Below, piece by piece: positions 34,354 through 44,165 of a stretch of 64,000 bases of DNA. Location: assembly GCF_038087665.1 (NCBI RefSeq), contig NZ_CP149925.1, forward strand, positions 434,001 to 498,000, in the 5' to 3' direction. How positions within the stretch are numbered: the first letter of the stretch is position 1; every line of letters begins with the position of its first letter. Both the position numbers and the translations under genes were made by a program. Under the pieces are notes generated by a model. It had not been told where the DNA came from, did not search any database, and saw only the letters and a list, made by a program, of their open reading frames with translations. The stretch is from Gallaecimonas sp. GXIMD4217. Lineage in GTDB: Bacteria; Pseudomonadota; Gammaproteobacteria; Enterobacterales; Gallaecimonadaceae.

Positions 34354-36606
34354 ATGCTGACCGGCTTGCAGGCGATCGTTCAGAAGGTCAACCGGGCTGC
34401 GAGCCTGAACGAGGCCATGGCCTGGCTGGTCGAGGCCACCTGCGAACTTTTCCAAACCGAAGTCTGCTCCATCTACCTGGCCGACGACGAGGACAGGGTG
34501 CTGCAACTGGTGTCCACCCAGGGGTTGAGCCTGCCCCAGGGCGAGATCTGCACCCTGGCCTATGGCGAGGGCCTGGTCGGCCTGGTGGCCACCAGGGAAG
34601 AGCCCCTCAACCTTGGCGACGCCCAACACCACCCCGCCTTCAAGTTGATCACCGGCCTGGGTGAAGAACCCTTCCATTCCTTTTTGGGCGTGCCCATCAT
34701 CTTCCGGCGCCGGGTGCTGGGCGTGCTCACCGTCCAGCAGCGCCAGCCCCGTGTCTTCGCCGCCGAGGAAGAGGCGGCCCTGATGACCCTGGCCAGCCAG
34801 CTGGCCCCGGTACTGGCCAATGTGGAGGAGCGCTCCCGGCTGCTGGAGGCCAGCTCCGGCTGGCGGCGCAGCGTCAAGGGCCAGCCCGGCGCCCCCGGGG
34901 TGGCCATCGCCAGGGCCTGGGTCCGCCTGGGCAGCCAGAGCCTGGACGAGATCACCTTTGCCCAGGTGGAAGACAGCCAGGCCGAGCTGGCGCGCTTCGA
35001 CCTGGCCGTGGCCGACACCAGGGCCCAGCTCCAGGCCCTGATCGACAGCCTGTCGTCGCTGCCGGCCGAGGCCAGGGCCATCTTCGAGCTGTACCTGCAG
35101 TTGCTGGCGCCGGCCAGCCTGGGCGAGCCGGTGCACCAGCAGATCCGCAGCGGCGTCAGCGCCGAGTGGGCCCTCAAGCTGGTGCTGGGGGAGGCCATGG
35201 GCCGGTTCGAAGCCATGGAGGACGCCTACCTGCGGGAGCGGGGCGCCGATCTGCGCGATCTGGGCAACCGTTTGCTGAGCGTGTTGCAGGGCGAACAGGC
35301 GGCGCCGGCCGCCGGCGATGGCGAGCTGGTGCTGGTGGCCGACGAGGTCACCGCCGCCATGCTGGCCGAGGTGCCCAGGGCCCAGCTCAAGGGCATACTG
35401 TCCCGGCGCGGCTCCGGTCACTCCCACGCCGCCATCCTGGCCAGGGCCATGGGCATTCCCGCGGTCATGGGGGTGGGCTCCCTGCCGCTGAGCCTGGTCC
35501 AGGGCCGGGCGCTGATCCTGGACGGCTACGCCGGCCGCTGTTATTTCGATCCCGAGCCCAGCCTGATCCGCGAATTCGAGCGCCTGGTGGAGGAAGAAAA
35601 GCTGTTGACCGAGGCCCTGGGCGACATGGCCGGCCCGGCCCTGAGCCTGGATGGCGAGGCGGTCACAGTGATGCTCAACGCCGGCCTGTCCGCCGATGCC
35701 GATATCGCCTCCAACCTGGGGGTGGACGGGGTCGGCCTGTACCGCACCGAGGTACCCTTCATGCTGGGCAGCCGCCTGCCCGGCGAAGCGGAGCAGTTCC
35801 GTATCTATCGCCATGTGCTGGCCGCCTACCAAGGCAAGCCGGTGACCCTGCGCACCCTGGACATAGGTGGTGACAAGACCCTGCCCTACATGCCCATAGA
35901 GGAGGCCAACCCTTTCCTGGGCTGGCGCGGCATCCGCATCACCCTGGATCAGCCGGACGTGTTCCTGATCCAGCTCAGGGCCATGCTCAGGGCCCACCAG
36001 CAGCTGGGCAACCTTCGGCTGATGCTGCCCATGGTGTCGTCCGTGGCCGAGGTGGACGAGGCCCTGCGCCTGCTGCGCCAGGCCCACCACGAGCTCCAGG
36101 AGGAGCTGGGCCAGGCCTTCGAGCTGCCCGACGTGGGGGTGATGCTGGAGGTGCCGGCCATCCTCTACCAGCTGCCGCAGCTGGCCGAGCGGGTGCAGTT
36201 CGTGTCCGTGGGCACCAATGATCTGACCCAGTACCTGCTGGCGGTGGATCGCAACAACGCCAGGGTGGCGGAGCTGTTCGACCCCTTCCATCCCGCCGTG
36301 GTCCAGGTCCTGCACCAGATCAGCCGCCAGTGCGCCGAGCTGGATCTGGAGCTGGCGGTCTGTGGCGAGCTGGCCGGCGAGGTGCTGGGGCTGGTGCTGC
36401 TGCTGAGCCTGGGCTACCGGCGCTTTTCCATGAACACCAGCCAGGTGGCCAAGGCCAAGCACCTGGTCGGCAAGCTGTCCCTGGCGGAGCTGGCCGAGGG
36501 CAGGGCCGAGCTGCTGGCGGCCGCCGATGCCGACCGGCTCTGCTGGCTGCTTCGTGAACGGCTGGTGGCGGTGGGCCTGTCCGGCTGGTTGAGGGGAGGG
36601 CGTTAG
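34354..36606 (+). CDS. ptsP: PEP-protein phosphotransferase PtsP (enzyme I-Ntr)
   Basis: First kinase of the nitrogen phosphotransferase system, passing phosphate from PEP to NPr and EIIA-Ntr. 750 residues. Order: GAF domain (about 1-160, VCSIYLADDEDRVLQLVSTQ), helical HPr-binding domain, phosphohistidine domain with His358 (SGHSHAAILARAMGIP), and PEP-binding barrel (GVDGVGLYRTEVPFM, RTLDIGGDKTLPY, VGTNDLTQYLLAVDRNN). In the GAF-containing form the enzyme responds to glutamine and 2-oxoglutarate in E. coli. It begins 2 bp after rppH, so the two are co-translated. Confidence 0.96.
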   Translation: MLTGLQAIVQKVNRAASLNEAMAWLVEATCELFQTEVCSIYLADDEDRVLQLVSTQGLSLPQGEICTLAYGEGLVGLVATREEPLNLGDAQHHPAFKLITGLGEEPFHSFLGVPIIFRRRVLGVLTVQQRQPRVFAAEEEAALMTLASQLAPVLANVEERSRLLEASSGWRRSVKGQPGAPGVAIARAWVRLGSQSLDEITFAQVEDSQAELARFDLAVADTRAQLQALIDSLSSLPAEARAIFELYLQLLAPASLGEPVHQQIRSGVSAEWALKLVLGEAMGRFEAMEDAYLRERGADLRDLGNRLLSVLQGEQAAPAAGDGELVLVADEVTAAMLAEVPRAQLKGILSRRGSGHSHAAILARAMGIPAVMGVGSLPLSLVQGRALILDGYAGRCYFDPEPSLIREFERLVEEEKLLTEALGDMAGPALSLDGEAVTVMLNAGLSADADIASNLGVDGVGLYRTEVPFMLGSRLPGEAEQFRIYRHVLAAYQGKPVTLRTLDIGGDKTLPYMPIEEANPFLGWRGIRITLDQPDVFLIQLRAMLRAHQQLGNLRLMLPMVSSVAEVDEALRLLRQAHHELQEELGQAFELPDVGVMLEVPAILYQLPQLAERVQFVSVGTNDLTQYLLAVDRNNARVAELFDPFHPAVVQVLHQISRQCAELDLELAVCGELAGEVLGLVLLLSLGYRRFSMNTSQVAKAKHLVGKLSLAELAEGRAELLAAADADRLCWLLRERLVAVGLSGWLRGGR

Positions 36607-36644
36607 GCTAACATGACGCCCTTTATGAAGCTGGGGACCGGCCC

Positions 36645-37439
36645 TTGTCGTTGATCATCATTGCCTGTCTGTTGTTGGGGGCCCTGGCCGGGCTCTTGTC
36701 CGGGCTGCTGGGCATAGGCGGTGGCCTGGTGATAGTGCCGGCCCTGGCCTGGCTGCTGCCCCTGGCCGGGGTCCAGGAAGAACTGGTGATGCCCATGGCC
36801 CTGGCCACCTCCCTGGCCACCATCTGCTTCACCGGCAGCTCCTCCATGTGGGCCCACCACAGGCGCGGCAATATCCCCTGGAAGGTGGCCCGCTACCTGG
36901 TGCCTGGCATGATCCTGGGCGGCCTGCTGGGCGCCCAGGTGGCGGCCCTGCTCAGCCCGTTCTGGCTGAAACGGCTTTTTGCCGCCTTCCTGTTCTTCTC
37001 CGCCGCCCGCATGATCTGGAGCAAGGTGCCCAAGGGCGAGGGCCGCACCGAGCTGGCGCTGCCCTGGGCCCTGGGGCTGGGCATGGCGGTGGGCACCCTG
37101 TCGTCGCTGCTGGGCATAGGGGGGGGCGTGCTGATGGTGCCGCTGCTGACCTGGCTGGGCGTGGCGCTGACCGCCGCCGTGGCCACCGCCGCCGTCAACA
37201 CCCTGGCCGTGGCCCTGTCCGGCTCCCTGAGCTATGCCTGGCTCGGTGCCGGCCAGCCCGGCCTGCCGGAAGGCAGCCTGGGCTACATCTACCTGCCGGC
37301 GTTGCTGGCGCTGCTGCCCGGGGCCTTCGTGATGGCCCAGGTGGGGGTCAGGCTGCTGAGCCGGATCCCGGCGCCTTTGATGCGTAAGCTTTTTGCCCTG
37401 CTGCTGCTGGCGGTGGGGCTGGAAATGTTGCTGAACTGA
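36645..37439 (+). CDS. TSUP family (TauE/SafE-like) membrane permease
   Basis: 264 residues with about eight hydrophobic segments and the two internal repeats of the family, each marked by a glycine-rich loop: [17 protein letters not shown] and [17 protein letters not shown]. Members export sulfite or organosulfonates or move other small anions; the substrate here is unknown. The start is TTG 36645 with GGGGA upstream; no ATG fits. It lies between ptsP and lgt, the position of a TSUP gene in several gammaproteobacteria. Confidence 0.85.
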   Translation: MSLIIIACLLLGALAGLLSGLLGIGGGLVIVPALAWLLPLAGVQEELVMPMALATSLATICFTGSSSMWAHHRRGNIPWKVARYLVPGMILGGLLGAQVAALLSPFWLKRLFAAFLFFSAARMIWSKVPKGEGRTELALPWALGLGMAVGTLSSLLGIGGGVLMVPLLTWLGVALTAAVATAAVNTLAVALSGSLSYAWLGAGQPGLPEGSLGYIYLPALLALLPGAFVMAQVGVRLLSRIPAPLMRKLFALLLLAVGLEMLLN

Positions 37440-37447
37440 GGACTTGC

Positions 37448-38245
37448 ATGACCACACCCATCATCTTCCCGGACATCGATCCGGTGATCTTCAGCATAGG
37501 GCCGCTGGCGGTACGCTGGTACGGCCTGATGTACCTGCTGGGCTTCGTTGCCGCCATCTGGCTGGCCAATGGCCGCGCCGCCAGGCCGAACTCCGGCTGG
37601 AGCAAGGACGACGTCAGCGATCTGCTCTTCTATGGCTTCCTGGGGGTGATCCTGGGTGGCCGCATCGGCTATGTGCTCTTCTACCACTTCGATCTCTTCC
37701 TGGCCAACCCCCTCTACCTGCTGCGCATCGACCAGGGCGGCATGTCCTTCCACGGCGGCCTGCTGGGGGTGATCCTGGCCATGGCCTGGTTCGGCCGCAA
37801 GAGCCGGCGCAGCTTCCTGACCATCGCCGATTTCGTGGCGCCCCTGGTGCCGGTCGGCCTGGGCTTCGGCCGCATCGGCAACTTCATCAACGGCGAGCTT
37901 TGGGGGCGCACCACGGATCTGCCCTGGGGCATCGTCTTCCCCACCGGCGGGCCGCTGCCGCGCCACCCCAGCCAGCTGTATGAAGCGCTGCTGGAAGGCC
38001 TGGTGCTGTTCATGGTGCTGTGGTGGTTCTCGGCCAAGCCCAGGCCCAGGGGCGCCGTGGGCGGCCTGTTCCTGATCGGCTACGGCGGCTTCCGCTCCCT
38101 GGTGGAATTCGTCCGTGAGCCCGATGCCCACCTGGGCCTGCTGGGCGGCGTCATCACCATGGGGCAACTGCTCAGCCTGCCGATGATCCTGGGCGGCATG
38201 GCACTGATGTTCTGGAGTTACAAGCAAGGGGAGAAGAGGGCGTGA
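37448..38245 (+). CDS. lgt: Prolipoprotein diacylglyceryl transferase
   Basis: Inner-membrane enzyme that attaches diacylglycerol from phosphatidylglycerol to the lipobox cysteine of prolipoproteins. 265 residues, seven membrane segments. Signatures are [21 protein letters not shown] (essential His) and [16 protein letters not shown] with the family arginine and asparagine. It overlaps thyA by four bases (GTGA), the widespread lgt-thyA coupling. Confidence 0.96.
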   Translation: MTTPIIFPDIDPVIFSIGPLAVRWYGLMYLLGFVAAIWLANGRAARPNSGWSKDDVSDLLFYGFLGVILGGRIGYVLFYHFDLFLANPLYLLRIDQGGMSFHGGLLGVILAMAWFGRKSRRSFLTIADFVAPLVPVGLGFGRIGNFINGELWGRTTDLPWGIVFPTGGPLPRHPSQLYEALLEGLVLFMVLWWFSAKPRPRGAVGGLFLIGYGGFRSLVEFVREPDAHLGLLGGVITMGQLLSLPMILGGMALMFWSYKQGEKRA

Positions 38246-39036
38246 AGGCTTACCTGGAATTAATGGACAAGATCCTCACCGAGGGCACCCAGAAGGACGA
38301 CAGGACCGGCACCGGCACCCTGTCCCTGTTCGGCCACCAGATGCGCTTCGACCTCAGCCAGGGCTTTCCCCTGGTCACCACCAAGAAGTGCCACCTGAGA
38401 TCCATCATCCACGAGCTGCTGTGGTTCCTGAGCGGCGACACCAACATCGCCTACCTGAAGGAGAACGGCGTCAGCATCTGGGACGAATGGGCCGACGACA
38501 AGGGCGATCTGGGCCCCGTCTACGGCGCCCAGTGGCGCAGCTGGCCGACCCCGGACGGCCACCATATCGACCAGCTCAGCCAGGTCATGGAGCAGATCAG
38601 GACCAACCCGGACTCGCGGCGCCTGATCGTCTCGGCCTGGAACGTGGCCGAGCTGGACAAGATGGCCCTGGCCCCCTGCCACGCCTTCTTCCAGTTCTAC
38701 GTGGCCGACGGCAAGCTGTCCTGCCAGCTCTACCAGCGCAGCTGCGACGTCTTCCTGGGCCTGCCCTTCAACATCGCCAGCTATGCCCTGTTGACCCACA
38801 TGGTGGCCCAGCAGTGCGGCCTGGAGGTGGGTGACTTCGTCTGGACCGGCGGCGACGTGCACCTCTATGCCAACCACCTGGAGCAGGCCAGGCTGCAGCT
38901 GGCCCGGGAGCCCAGGCCCCTGCCCAGGCTGGCCATCAAGCGCAGGCCGGACAGCCTGTTCGATTACCGCTTCGAGGACTTCGAGATCCTCGATTACGAT
39001 CCCCACCCCCATATCAAGGCCCCGGTGGCCGTGTAA
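38242..39036 (+). CDS. thyA: Thymidylate synthase
   Basis: Methylates dUMP to dTMP with methylene-THF. 264 residues, identical in length to E. coli ThyA. Catalytic cysteine in [13 protein letters not shown]; dUMP site in [19 protein letters not shown] and DYRFEDFEI. It starts at GTG 38242 inside the last codons of lgt, so translation is coupled. A strong terminator follows. Confidence 0.98.
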   Translation: MKAYLELMDKILTEGTQKDDRTGTGTLSLFGHQMRFDLSQGFPLVTTKKCHLRSIIHELLWFLSGDTNIAYLKENGVSIWDEWADDKGDLGPVYGAQWRSWPTPDGHHIDQLSQVMEQIRTNPDSRRLIVSAWNVAELDKMALAPCHAFFQFYVADGKLSCQLYQRSCDVFLGLPFNIASYALLTHMVAQQCGLEVGDFVWTGGDVHLYANHLEQARLQLAREPRPLPRLAIKRRPDSLFDYRFEDFEILDYDPHPHIKAPVAV

Positions 39037-39038
39037 TA

Positions 39039-39066
39039 GAAAAGCCGCCCAAAGGGGCGGCTTTTT
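39039..39066. terminator. Terminator between thyA and the Na/Pi symporter gene
   Basis: AAAAGCCGCCC, loop AAAG, GGGCGGCTTTTT. It also reads as a terminator for the convergent minus-strand gene. Confidence 0.9.
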
Positions 39067-39081
39067 CGTGCCTGGCAGGGG

Positions 39082-40239
39082 TTACTGGGACAGGAAGATC
39101 AGCGCCCCGGGCAGCAGGAAGAAGGCCGCCAGCACATAGCCGATGGCCAGGGGCACCCGGGTGCTGGCCAGCTCGCCCAGGGCCTCGGCGCCCTTGAGGG
39201 GCAGGTTGCGCAGGAAGGGCAGGCCGTAGATCAGCAGCACGCCCAGGCCGTTGTAGAGCAGGTGCACCAGGGCTATCTGCAGGGCGAAGGCGGCGAAGTC
39301 GCCGCTGGCGGCGGTGGCGGCCAGCAGGGCGGTCACGCAGGTACCTATGTTGGCGCCCAGGGTGAAGGGATAGATGTCCTTCACCTTCAGGGTGTTGGAG
39401 CCCACCAGGGGCACCACCAGGCTGGTGGTGGTGGAGGAGGACTGCACCAGCACGGTGACCAGGGTGCCGGAGGCGATGCCGGACAAGGGGCCCTTGCCGA
39501 TGGCCCTGTGTAGCAGCTCCTTGGCACGGCCGGTCAGGGACTGCTTCAGCACCCGGCCCAGGGCGGTGATGGCGAAGAAGATGATGAATATGCCCGCCAG
39601 GATCATCAGCACGGCGCCGAAGGGCTCGGGGATGGCCGCCAGCACGCCCTTGGCCTCGCCGATCACCGGCTTGGTGATGGGCTTGATGAAGTTGAATTCC
39701 TTCAGCGACAGGCTGGCGTCGGTGTTCAGGGGGGCCACCAGCCAACCGCTCAGCTTCTCCAGCAGGCCGAAGGCCAGCTCCAGGGGCAGGAAGATGATCA
39801 CCGCCAGCAGGTTGAAGAAGTCATGGATGGTGGCGGCGGAGAAGGCGCGCTTGAAGGCCTCCTTCTCGCGGACATGGCCCAGGCTCACCAGGGTGTTGGT
39901 GACGGTGGTGCCGATGTTGGCGCCCATGATCATGGGGATGGCGGTGGTCACCGGCAGGCCGCCGGCCACCAGGCCCACTATGATGGAGGTGACGGTGGAG
40001 GAGGACTGCACCAGGGCGGTGGCCACTATGCCGATCATCAGCGCCAGGAAGGGGTTGGCGGCAAAGGCGAACAGCTCCTCGGCATGGCCGCCGCTGGCCC
40101 ATTTGAAGCCGCTGCCGATCATGCCTACCGCCAGCAGCAGCAGATACACCAGGGCGGTGATCTTCAGGGTGGTGAGCCAGGCCTTTTCGGCGGTGTTGGC
40201 GGCCTCTACGGCCGGGTTCTGGGTCAGACTGTCTGACAT
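39082..40239 (-). CDS. nptA: Na+/phosphate cotransporter, NptA-like
   Basis: 385 residues, about eight to nine membrane segments. It carries the duplicated Na/Pi-cotransporter signature: ATALVQSSSTVTSIIVGLV with IMGANIGTTVTNT, and TVLVQSSSTTTSLVVPLV with TLGANIGTCVTAL. The QSSS repeats form the ion and phosphate sites in the SLC34/NptA family. Length and sequence match Vibrio NptA rather than the longer YjbB form with a PhoU domain. Monocistronic, divergent from nhaA. Confidence 0.88.
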   Translation of the reverse strand: MSDSLTQNPAVEAANTAEKAWLTTLKITALVYLLLLAVGMIGSGFKWASGGHAEELFAFAANPFLALMIGIVATALVQSSSTVTSIIVGLVAGGLPVTTAIPMIMGANIGTTVTNTLVSLGHVREKEAFKRAFSAATIHDFFNLLAVIIFLPLELAFGLLEKLSGWLVAPLNTDASLSLKEFNFIKPITKPVIGEAKGVLAAIPEPFGAVLMILAGIFIIFFAITALGRVLKQSLTGRAKELLHRAIGKGPLSGIASGTLVTVLVQSSSTTTSLVVPLVGSNTLKVKDIYPFTLGANIGTCVTALLAATAASGDFAAFALQIALVHLLYNGLGVLLIYGLPFLRNLPLKGAEALGELASTRVPLAIGYVLAAFFLLPGALIFLSQ

Positions 40240-40463
40240 AACAAGGTCTCGGGTTAGCGATGTGCGCGCATGATGCCCTTTGTATATGTCAGTTTTTTTA
40301 CAAGAGACGATTTAGATCAGAAAAAGATGACATTGCCGTGTCGAAGTGATGAATCTTTCTTAAAAGTTCGAGAAAGCCGAGTTTAACCATCGCTAGAAAG
40401 GGATTTTTTCTACACTTTGCCTTGTCTAACCTGAGTGAACTTCTGAGCTGTAGTAGGGAAAAG
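40240..40463. other. Divergent control region of nptA and nhaA
   Basis: 224 bp, AT-richer than its surroundings, without an ORF. NhaR would be expected to act here on nhaA, but I cannot identify its site with certainty. A TTG at 40422 is in frame with nhaA but lacks a ribosome site. Confidence 0.4.
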
Positions 40464-41630
40464 ATGAGACACCAGCTGAACTACCTCTTCCAGCCCGACA
40501 CCAGGGGCGGCACCCTGCTGGTGCTGGCGGCCCTGTTGGCCCTGATGCTGGCCAACTCCTCCCTGTCCGGCTTCTACGACGAATTCCTGCACACCAGGGT
40601 GGCTGTGGTGCTGGGCGACTTCGCCATCGACAAGCCGCTGCTGGCCTGGATCAACGACGGCCTGATGGCGGTGTTCTTCCTGATGATCGGCCTGGAGGTG
40701 AAGTACGAGCTGCTGCACGGCTCCCTGTCCAATCCCCACAAGGCGCTGCTGCCGGTGATCGCCGCCATCGGCGGCATGCTGGTGCCGGCGCTGGTGTTCC
40801 TCAGCGTCAACCACGCCGATCCGGTCAACCGCCAGGGCTGGGCCATCCCGGCCGCCACCGACATCGCCTTTGCCCTGGGTATCCTGGCGCTGCTGGGCAA
40901 ACGGGTGCCCGCGACCCTGAAGGTGTTCCTGCTGGCCCTGGCCATCATCGATGACGTCGGTGTCATCGTCATCATCGCCTTCTTCTATACCGCCGATCTG
41001 TCGGTGATCAGCCTGGCGGTGGCCGCCGCCTCGACCCTGGTACTGGTGGTGATGAACCGGCTGCAGGTGGCCAGGCTGACCCCCTACCTGCTGGTGGGCA
41101 TGGTGCTCTGGGCCAGCGTGCTCAAGTCCGGCGTGCACGCCACCCTGGCCGGTGTGGTGATCGGTTTCACCATCCCGCTCTGGGTCGGCAAGAAGCCGGT
41201 GGGCCATCGCCTGGAACACCGCCTGAAAGGCGCCACCGAGTGGCTGATCCTGCCGGTGTTCGCCCTGGCCAATGCCGGCGTGTCCCTGGCCGGCCTCAGC
41301 CTGGCCAGTGCCGTCTCGCCCCTGCCGCTCGGCATCATGCTGGGGCTGCTGCTGGGTAAGCCCCTGGGCGTGTTCAGCTTTACCTGGCTGGCCGTGAAGC
41401 TGGGCCTGGCCAAGCTGCCCCAGGGCACCAACTGGACCCAGATCCTGGCCCTGGCGGTGCTGTGCGGCATCGGCTTCACCATGTCCATGTTCATCGCCTC
41501 CCTGGCCTACGAGCACGAGGAGGTGATCTACGACACCTATTCCCGCATCGGCATCCTGGCCGGCTCGACGTTGTCGGCGGTGCTGGGCTTCTACCTGATG
41601 AAACGCAACCTGGACAAGGAGCATCCATGA
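40464..41630 (+). CDS. nhaA: Na+/H+ antiporter NhaA
   Basis: Inner-membrane antiporter exporting Na+ or Li+ for two protons. 388 residues, exactly the E. coli length. The ion-binding pair Asp163-Asp164 (LALAIIDDVGVIVIIAFFY) falls at the E. coli numbering, and AATDIAFALGILALLG is the conserved discontinuous-helix region. ATG 40464 with TAGGGAAAAG upstream is preferred to an earlier in-frame TTG. It overlaps the next small gene (ATGA), which in turn overlaps nhaR: a three-gene coupled unit. Confidence 0.96.
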   Translation: MRHQLNYLFQPDTRGGTLLVLAALLALMLANSSLSGFYDEFLHTRVAVVLGDFAIDKPLLAWINDGLMAVFFLMIGLEVKYELLHGSLSNPHKALLPVIAAIGGMLVPALVFLSVNHADPVNRQGWAIPAATDIAFALGILALLGKRVPATLKVFLLALAIIDDVGVIVIIAFFYTADLSVISLAVAAASTLVLVVMNRLQVARLTPYLLVGMVLWASVLKSGVHATLAGVVIGFTIPLWVGKKPVGHRLEHRLKGATEWLILPVFALANAGVSLAGLSLASAVSPLPLGIMLGLLLGKPLGVFSFTWLAVKLGLAKLPQGTNWTQILALAVLCGIGFTMSMFIASLAYEHEEVIYDTYSRIGILAGSTLSAVLGFYLMKRNLDKEHP

Positions 41631-42007
41631 AAACGGCATTGATGACACTGGCCCTGCTGGCGCCACTGGCGGTGGTGGCCGAAGAGCAGCCCCTGTCCCA
41701 TTTCGAGGAATACTGCCTGGGCCAGGCCCAGGGCCAGCGCTGCCACGATTACCTGATCGGGGTGATAGACGGCGCCAAGCTGCAGGCCGCTGAAAGCGCA
41801 CCGCAAGATTCCCGCTATGTGTCCAGGGCCAAGCGGCAGCGCATGGGCGGGCGCCTCGAGCACGTGCGTGCCAGGCTCTGCGAGCAGCAGACACCCCAGC
41901 GCGAGGCGCTGCTGGCGGAGCTGCAACAGGAGATCGCCAAGGACAGGATCGCCTCCCGGCAGCAGCTGCTGGAGCACCTCAGGCAAACCTTCAGCTGCCA
42001 GCCCTGA
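41627..42007 (+). CDS. Small periplasmic protein between nhaA and nhaR (Rap1a/Tai-like pattern)
   Basis: 126 residues. Signal peptide MKTALMTLALLAPLAVVAEE, then a domain with Cys in EEYCLGQ and RCHDYLIGVIDGAKLQA, a helical charged middle, and a last Cys near the C-terminus (FSCQP). The C-x8-C-x2-Y-x2-GV-x-D pattern recalls the Rap1a/Tai family of periplasmic immunity-like proteins, but the match is by eye and weak. It overlaps nhaA (ATGA) and nhaR (TGATG), so it is co-translated with a sodium-response pair. A role in envelope salt or pH stress is speculation. Confidence 0.75.
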   Translation: MKTALMTLALLAPLAVVAEEQPLSHFEEYCLGQAQGQRCHDYLIGVIDGAKLQAAESAPQDSRYVSRAKRQRMGGRLEHVRARLCEQQTPQREALLAELQQEIAKDRIASRQQLLEHLRQTFSCQP

Positions 42008-42903
42008 TGGCCCACCTCAACTACAACCACCTCTATTACTTTTGGATGGTGGTCCGCAAGGGCTCCCTGGCGGCCGCCGCCGAGGCGCTGTGCATCACCC
42101 CCCAGACGGTGTCCGGCCAGCTCAAGCTGCTGGAAGGGCGCATGGGGCCGCTGCTGACCAAGAGGGGCCGGCGCCTGGACACCACGGAGCTGGGCCGCCT
42201 GGTCTACCGCTATGCCGACCAGATGTACAACCTCAGCTACGAGCTGCTGGACGCCCTGGACTACCAGAAGCTGGAGGAGGTGCGTTTCGACGTGGGGGTG
42301 GCCGATGCCCTGTCCAAGTGGGTGGTGGCGCTGCTGCTCAGGGAGGCCTCGCCGCCCGGGGTGGAGATCAGCTTCAGCTGCTTCGAATCCCGCCACGAGC
42401 TGCTGCTGGATGAGCTGCGCAGCCACAAGCTGGACATGATCCTCTCCGACTGCCCCATAGACTCGGCGGCCGAGCCCGGCCTGCATTCCAAGGCCCTGGG
42501 GGAATACCCGCTGGCCTTCTTCAGCCGCAGGCCCCTGGACGGGCCCTTCCCGGCCTGCCTGGACGGGGCGGATCTGCTGATGCCGGGGCGCAAGACGGCG
42601 GTGGGCCGCCAGCTCAAGAGCTGGCTGGACGAGCAGGGCCTCAACCCCCGCATCGCCGGCGAATTCGACGACTCCGGGTTGATGCTGGCCTTCGGGGTGG
42701 CCGGCGACGGCGTCTTCGTGGCCCCCGGGGTCAACAACGCCCAGTTCGCCGAACGCTTCCGGGTCCATTGCCTGGGCGAAACCCGGGATATCAGGGAAAG
42801 CTACTACGCGGTCTTCGCCGAGCGCATGATCCAGCACCCGGCGGTGGTGCGCTTGTGCAGCCTGGCCAGCCGCGGCCTGCAGTTCCAGAGCTTCGATCAT
42901 TAA
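42007..42903 (+). CDS. nhaR: LysR-type activator NhaR
   Basis: Na+-responsive transcription activator of nhaA. 298 residues. The N-terminal winged helix NYNHLYYFWMVVRKGSLAAA with TPQTVSGQLKLLEG is followed by DVGVADALSKWVVALLL, KLDMILSDCPIDS and AERMIQHPAVVRLC, all close to E. coli NhaR. The start codon overlaps the upstream stop (TGATG). Confidence 0.94.
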   Translation: MAHLNYNHLYYFWMVVRKGSLAAAAEALCITPQTVSGQLKLLEGRMGPLLTKRGRRLDTTELGRLVYRYADQMYNLSYELLDALDYQKLEEVRFDVGVADALSKWVVALLLREASPPGVEISFSCFESRHELLLDELRSHKLDMILSDCPIDSAAEPGLHSKALGEYPLAFFSRRPLDGPFPACLDGADLLMPGRKTAVGRQLKSWLDEQGLNPRIAGEFDDSGLMLAFGVAGDGVFVAPGVNNAQFAERFRVHCLGETRDIRESYYAVFAERMIQHPAVVRLCSLASRGLQFQSFDH

Positions 42904-42956
42904 AGTGTCAACTGGCCGTGCTGTCATGGGGGAAAAGCCCAAGGGAGCACAGCGCC

Positions 42957-44111
42957 ATGTCCGTTGCCCTGCACCACAGTCCCAGCCCGGCCAGCCTGGT
43001 CCGGGCCCATCTTGAGGCCCTGCTGGACCGTGCCTCCGTGACCCCAAATGATGCCGGCTGCCAGGACTACCTGGCCGCCGAGCTGGGCCGGCTCGGCTTC
43101 GCCATAGAGCGCTTCCAGTGTGAAGGGGTGTCCAACCTGATCGCCAGGCGTCCCGGCCAGGGGCGCCTGGCCTTTTCCGGCCATACCGACGTGGTACCGG
43201 CCGGCCGCGGCTGGCGTCATGAGCCCTTCGCCCTGACCGAGGCCGAAGGCCACTACATCGGCCGCGGCATCGCCGACATGAAGGGGGGCATCGCCGCCTT
43301 CCTCGCCGCCACCGAGCTGGCCCTGGGCGACGGCCACCGGCTGCCCGGCTTGATGGTGCTGCTGACCTCGGACGAGGAAGGGGAGGCGGAGCACGGCTCC
43401 AGGCTCATCGCCGAGCGCCTGGCCGGGCGCGGCGAGCTGCCGCCCTGGGTGCTGATCGGCGAGCCCACCGCCCGGGAGCGCAGCGGCGACACCCTGAGGG
43501 TGGGGCGGCGCGGCGCCATCTCCGGCGCCCTGACCCTGACCGGCAGGGCCGGCCATGTGGCCTACCAGCCGGGCCGGGACAATGTGTTGCACCAGGCCAT
43601 GGTGCTGGGGCAGCGGCTGGCGGCCCTGGAATGGGATGGCGGCTGCAGCGATTTTCCCGGCACCGGCTTCCACCTCACCGGCCTGGAGCACGGTGACTGG
43701 GTCGACAATGTCACCCCGAGCAAGGTCACCCTCAGGTTCAACCTGCGTTACTCCCACCGCTACAGCCACGGGCGCATCGACGAGCGGATCCGCGCCCTGG
43801 CCGATGCCCTTGGCTGGCCCTACGAGCTGGACTGGAGCCGGCCCTGCGAGCCCTACCTCAGCCAGTTTTCCGCTACCCAGCCCAACTTCCTGACCCTGGT
43901 GGAGCGGGCAAGCTTTGCCGAGCTGCAGCGTTTCCCGGTGCTGTCCACCGCCGGCGGCGCCTCGGACGGCCGCTTCTTCGCCGCTGCCGGCTGCGAGGTC
44001 ATCGAGCTGGGCCTGCCCAACGGCTCCATCCACCAGGCCAACGAGCGGGTGCCGGTGGCGGAAATGGACCGGCTGGTGGCCATCTACCGGCGGCTGCTGG
44101 CCTCCCTCTAG
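42957..44111 (+). CDS. dapE: M20 peptidase, DapE-like (succinyl-diaminopimelate desuccinylase family)
   Basis: 384 residues. Two-zinc M20 hydrolase with metal ligands in FSGHTDVVPAG, GIADMKGG, LLTSDEEGEAEHG, the loop IGEPTARERSGD, and LPNGSIHQANERV. Overall layout and STAGGASDGRFFA match DapE, which makes LL-diaminopimelate for lysine and peptidoglycan. The dimerisation region has diverged from E. coli DapE (DNVTPSKVTLRFN in place of NNVIPGEL). It may be the single DapE of the strain or a paralogue of other specificity. ATG 42957 lies 53 bp after nhaR. Confidence 0.7.
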   Translation: MSVALHHSPSPASLVRAHLEALLDRASVTPNDAGCQDYLAAELGRLGFAIERFQCEGVSNLIARRPGQGRLAFSGHTDVVPAGRGWRHEPFALTEAEGHYIGRGIADMKGGIAAFLAATELALGDGHRLPGLMVLLTSDEEGEAEHGSRLIAERLAGRGELPPWVLIGEPTARERSGDTLRVGRRGAISGALTLTGRAGHVAYQPGRDNVLHQAMVLGQRLAALEWDGGCSDFPGTGFHLTGLEHGDWVDNVTPSKVTLRFNLRYSHRYSHGRIDERIRALADALGWPYELDWSRPCEPYLSQFSATQPNFLTLVERASFAELQRFPVLSTAGGASDGRFFAAAGCEVIELGLPNGSIHQANERVPVAEMDRLVAIYRRLLASL

Positions 44112-44123
44112 GCCATCGCCATG

Positions 44124-44152
44124 AAAAAGGCGGCCCCTGGGCCGCCTTCTCC
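44124..44152. terminator. Bidirectional terminator between dapE and the acyltransferase gene
   Basis: AAGGCGGCCC (44127-44136), CT, GGGCCGCCTT (44139-44148), A-run before and T-rich after. Confidence 0.8.
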
Positions 44153-44165
44153 TTTGCTGTTTTTG

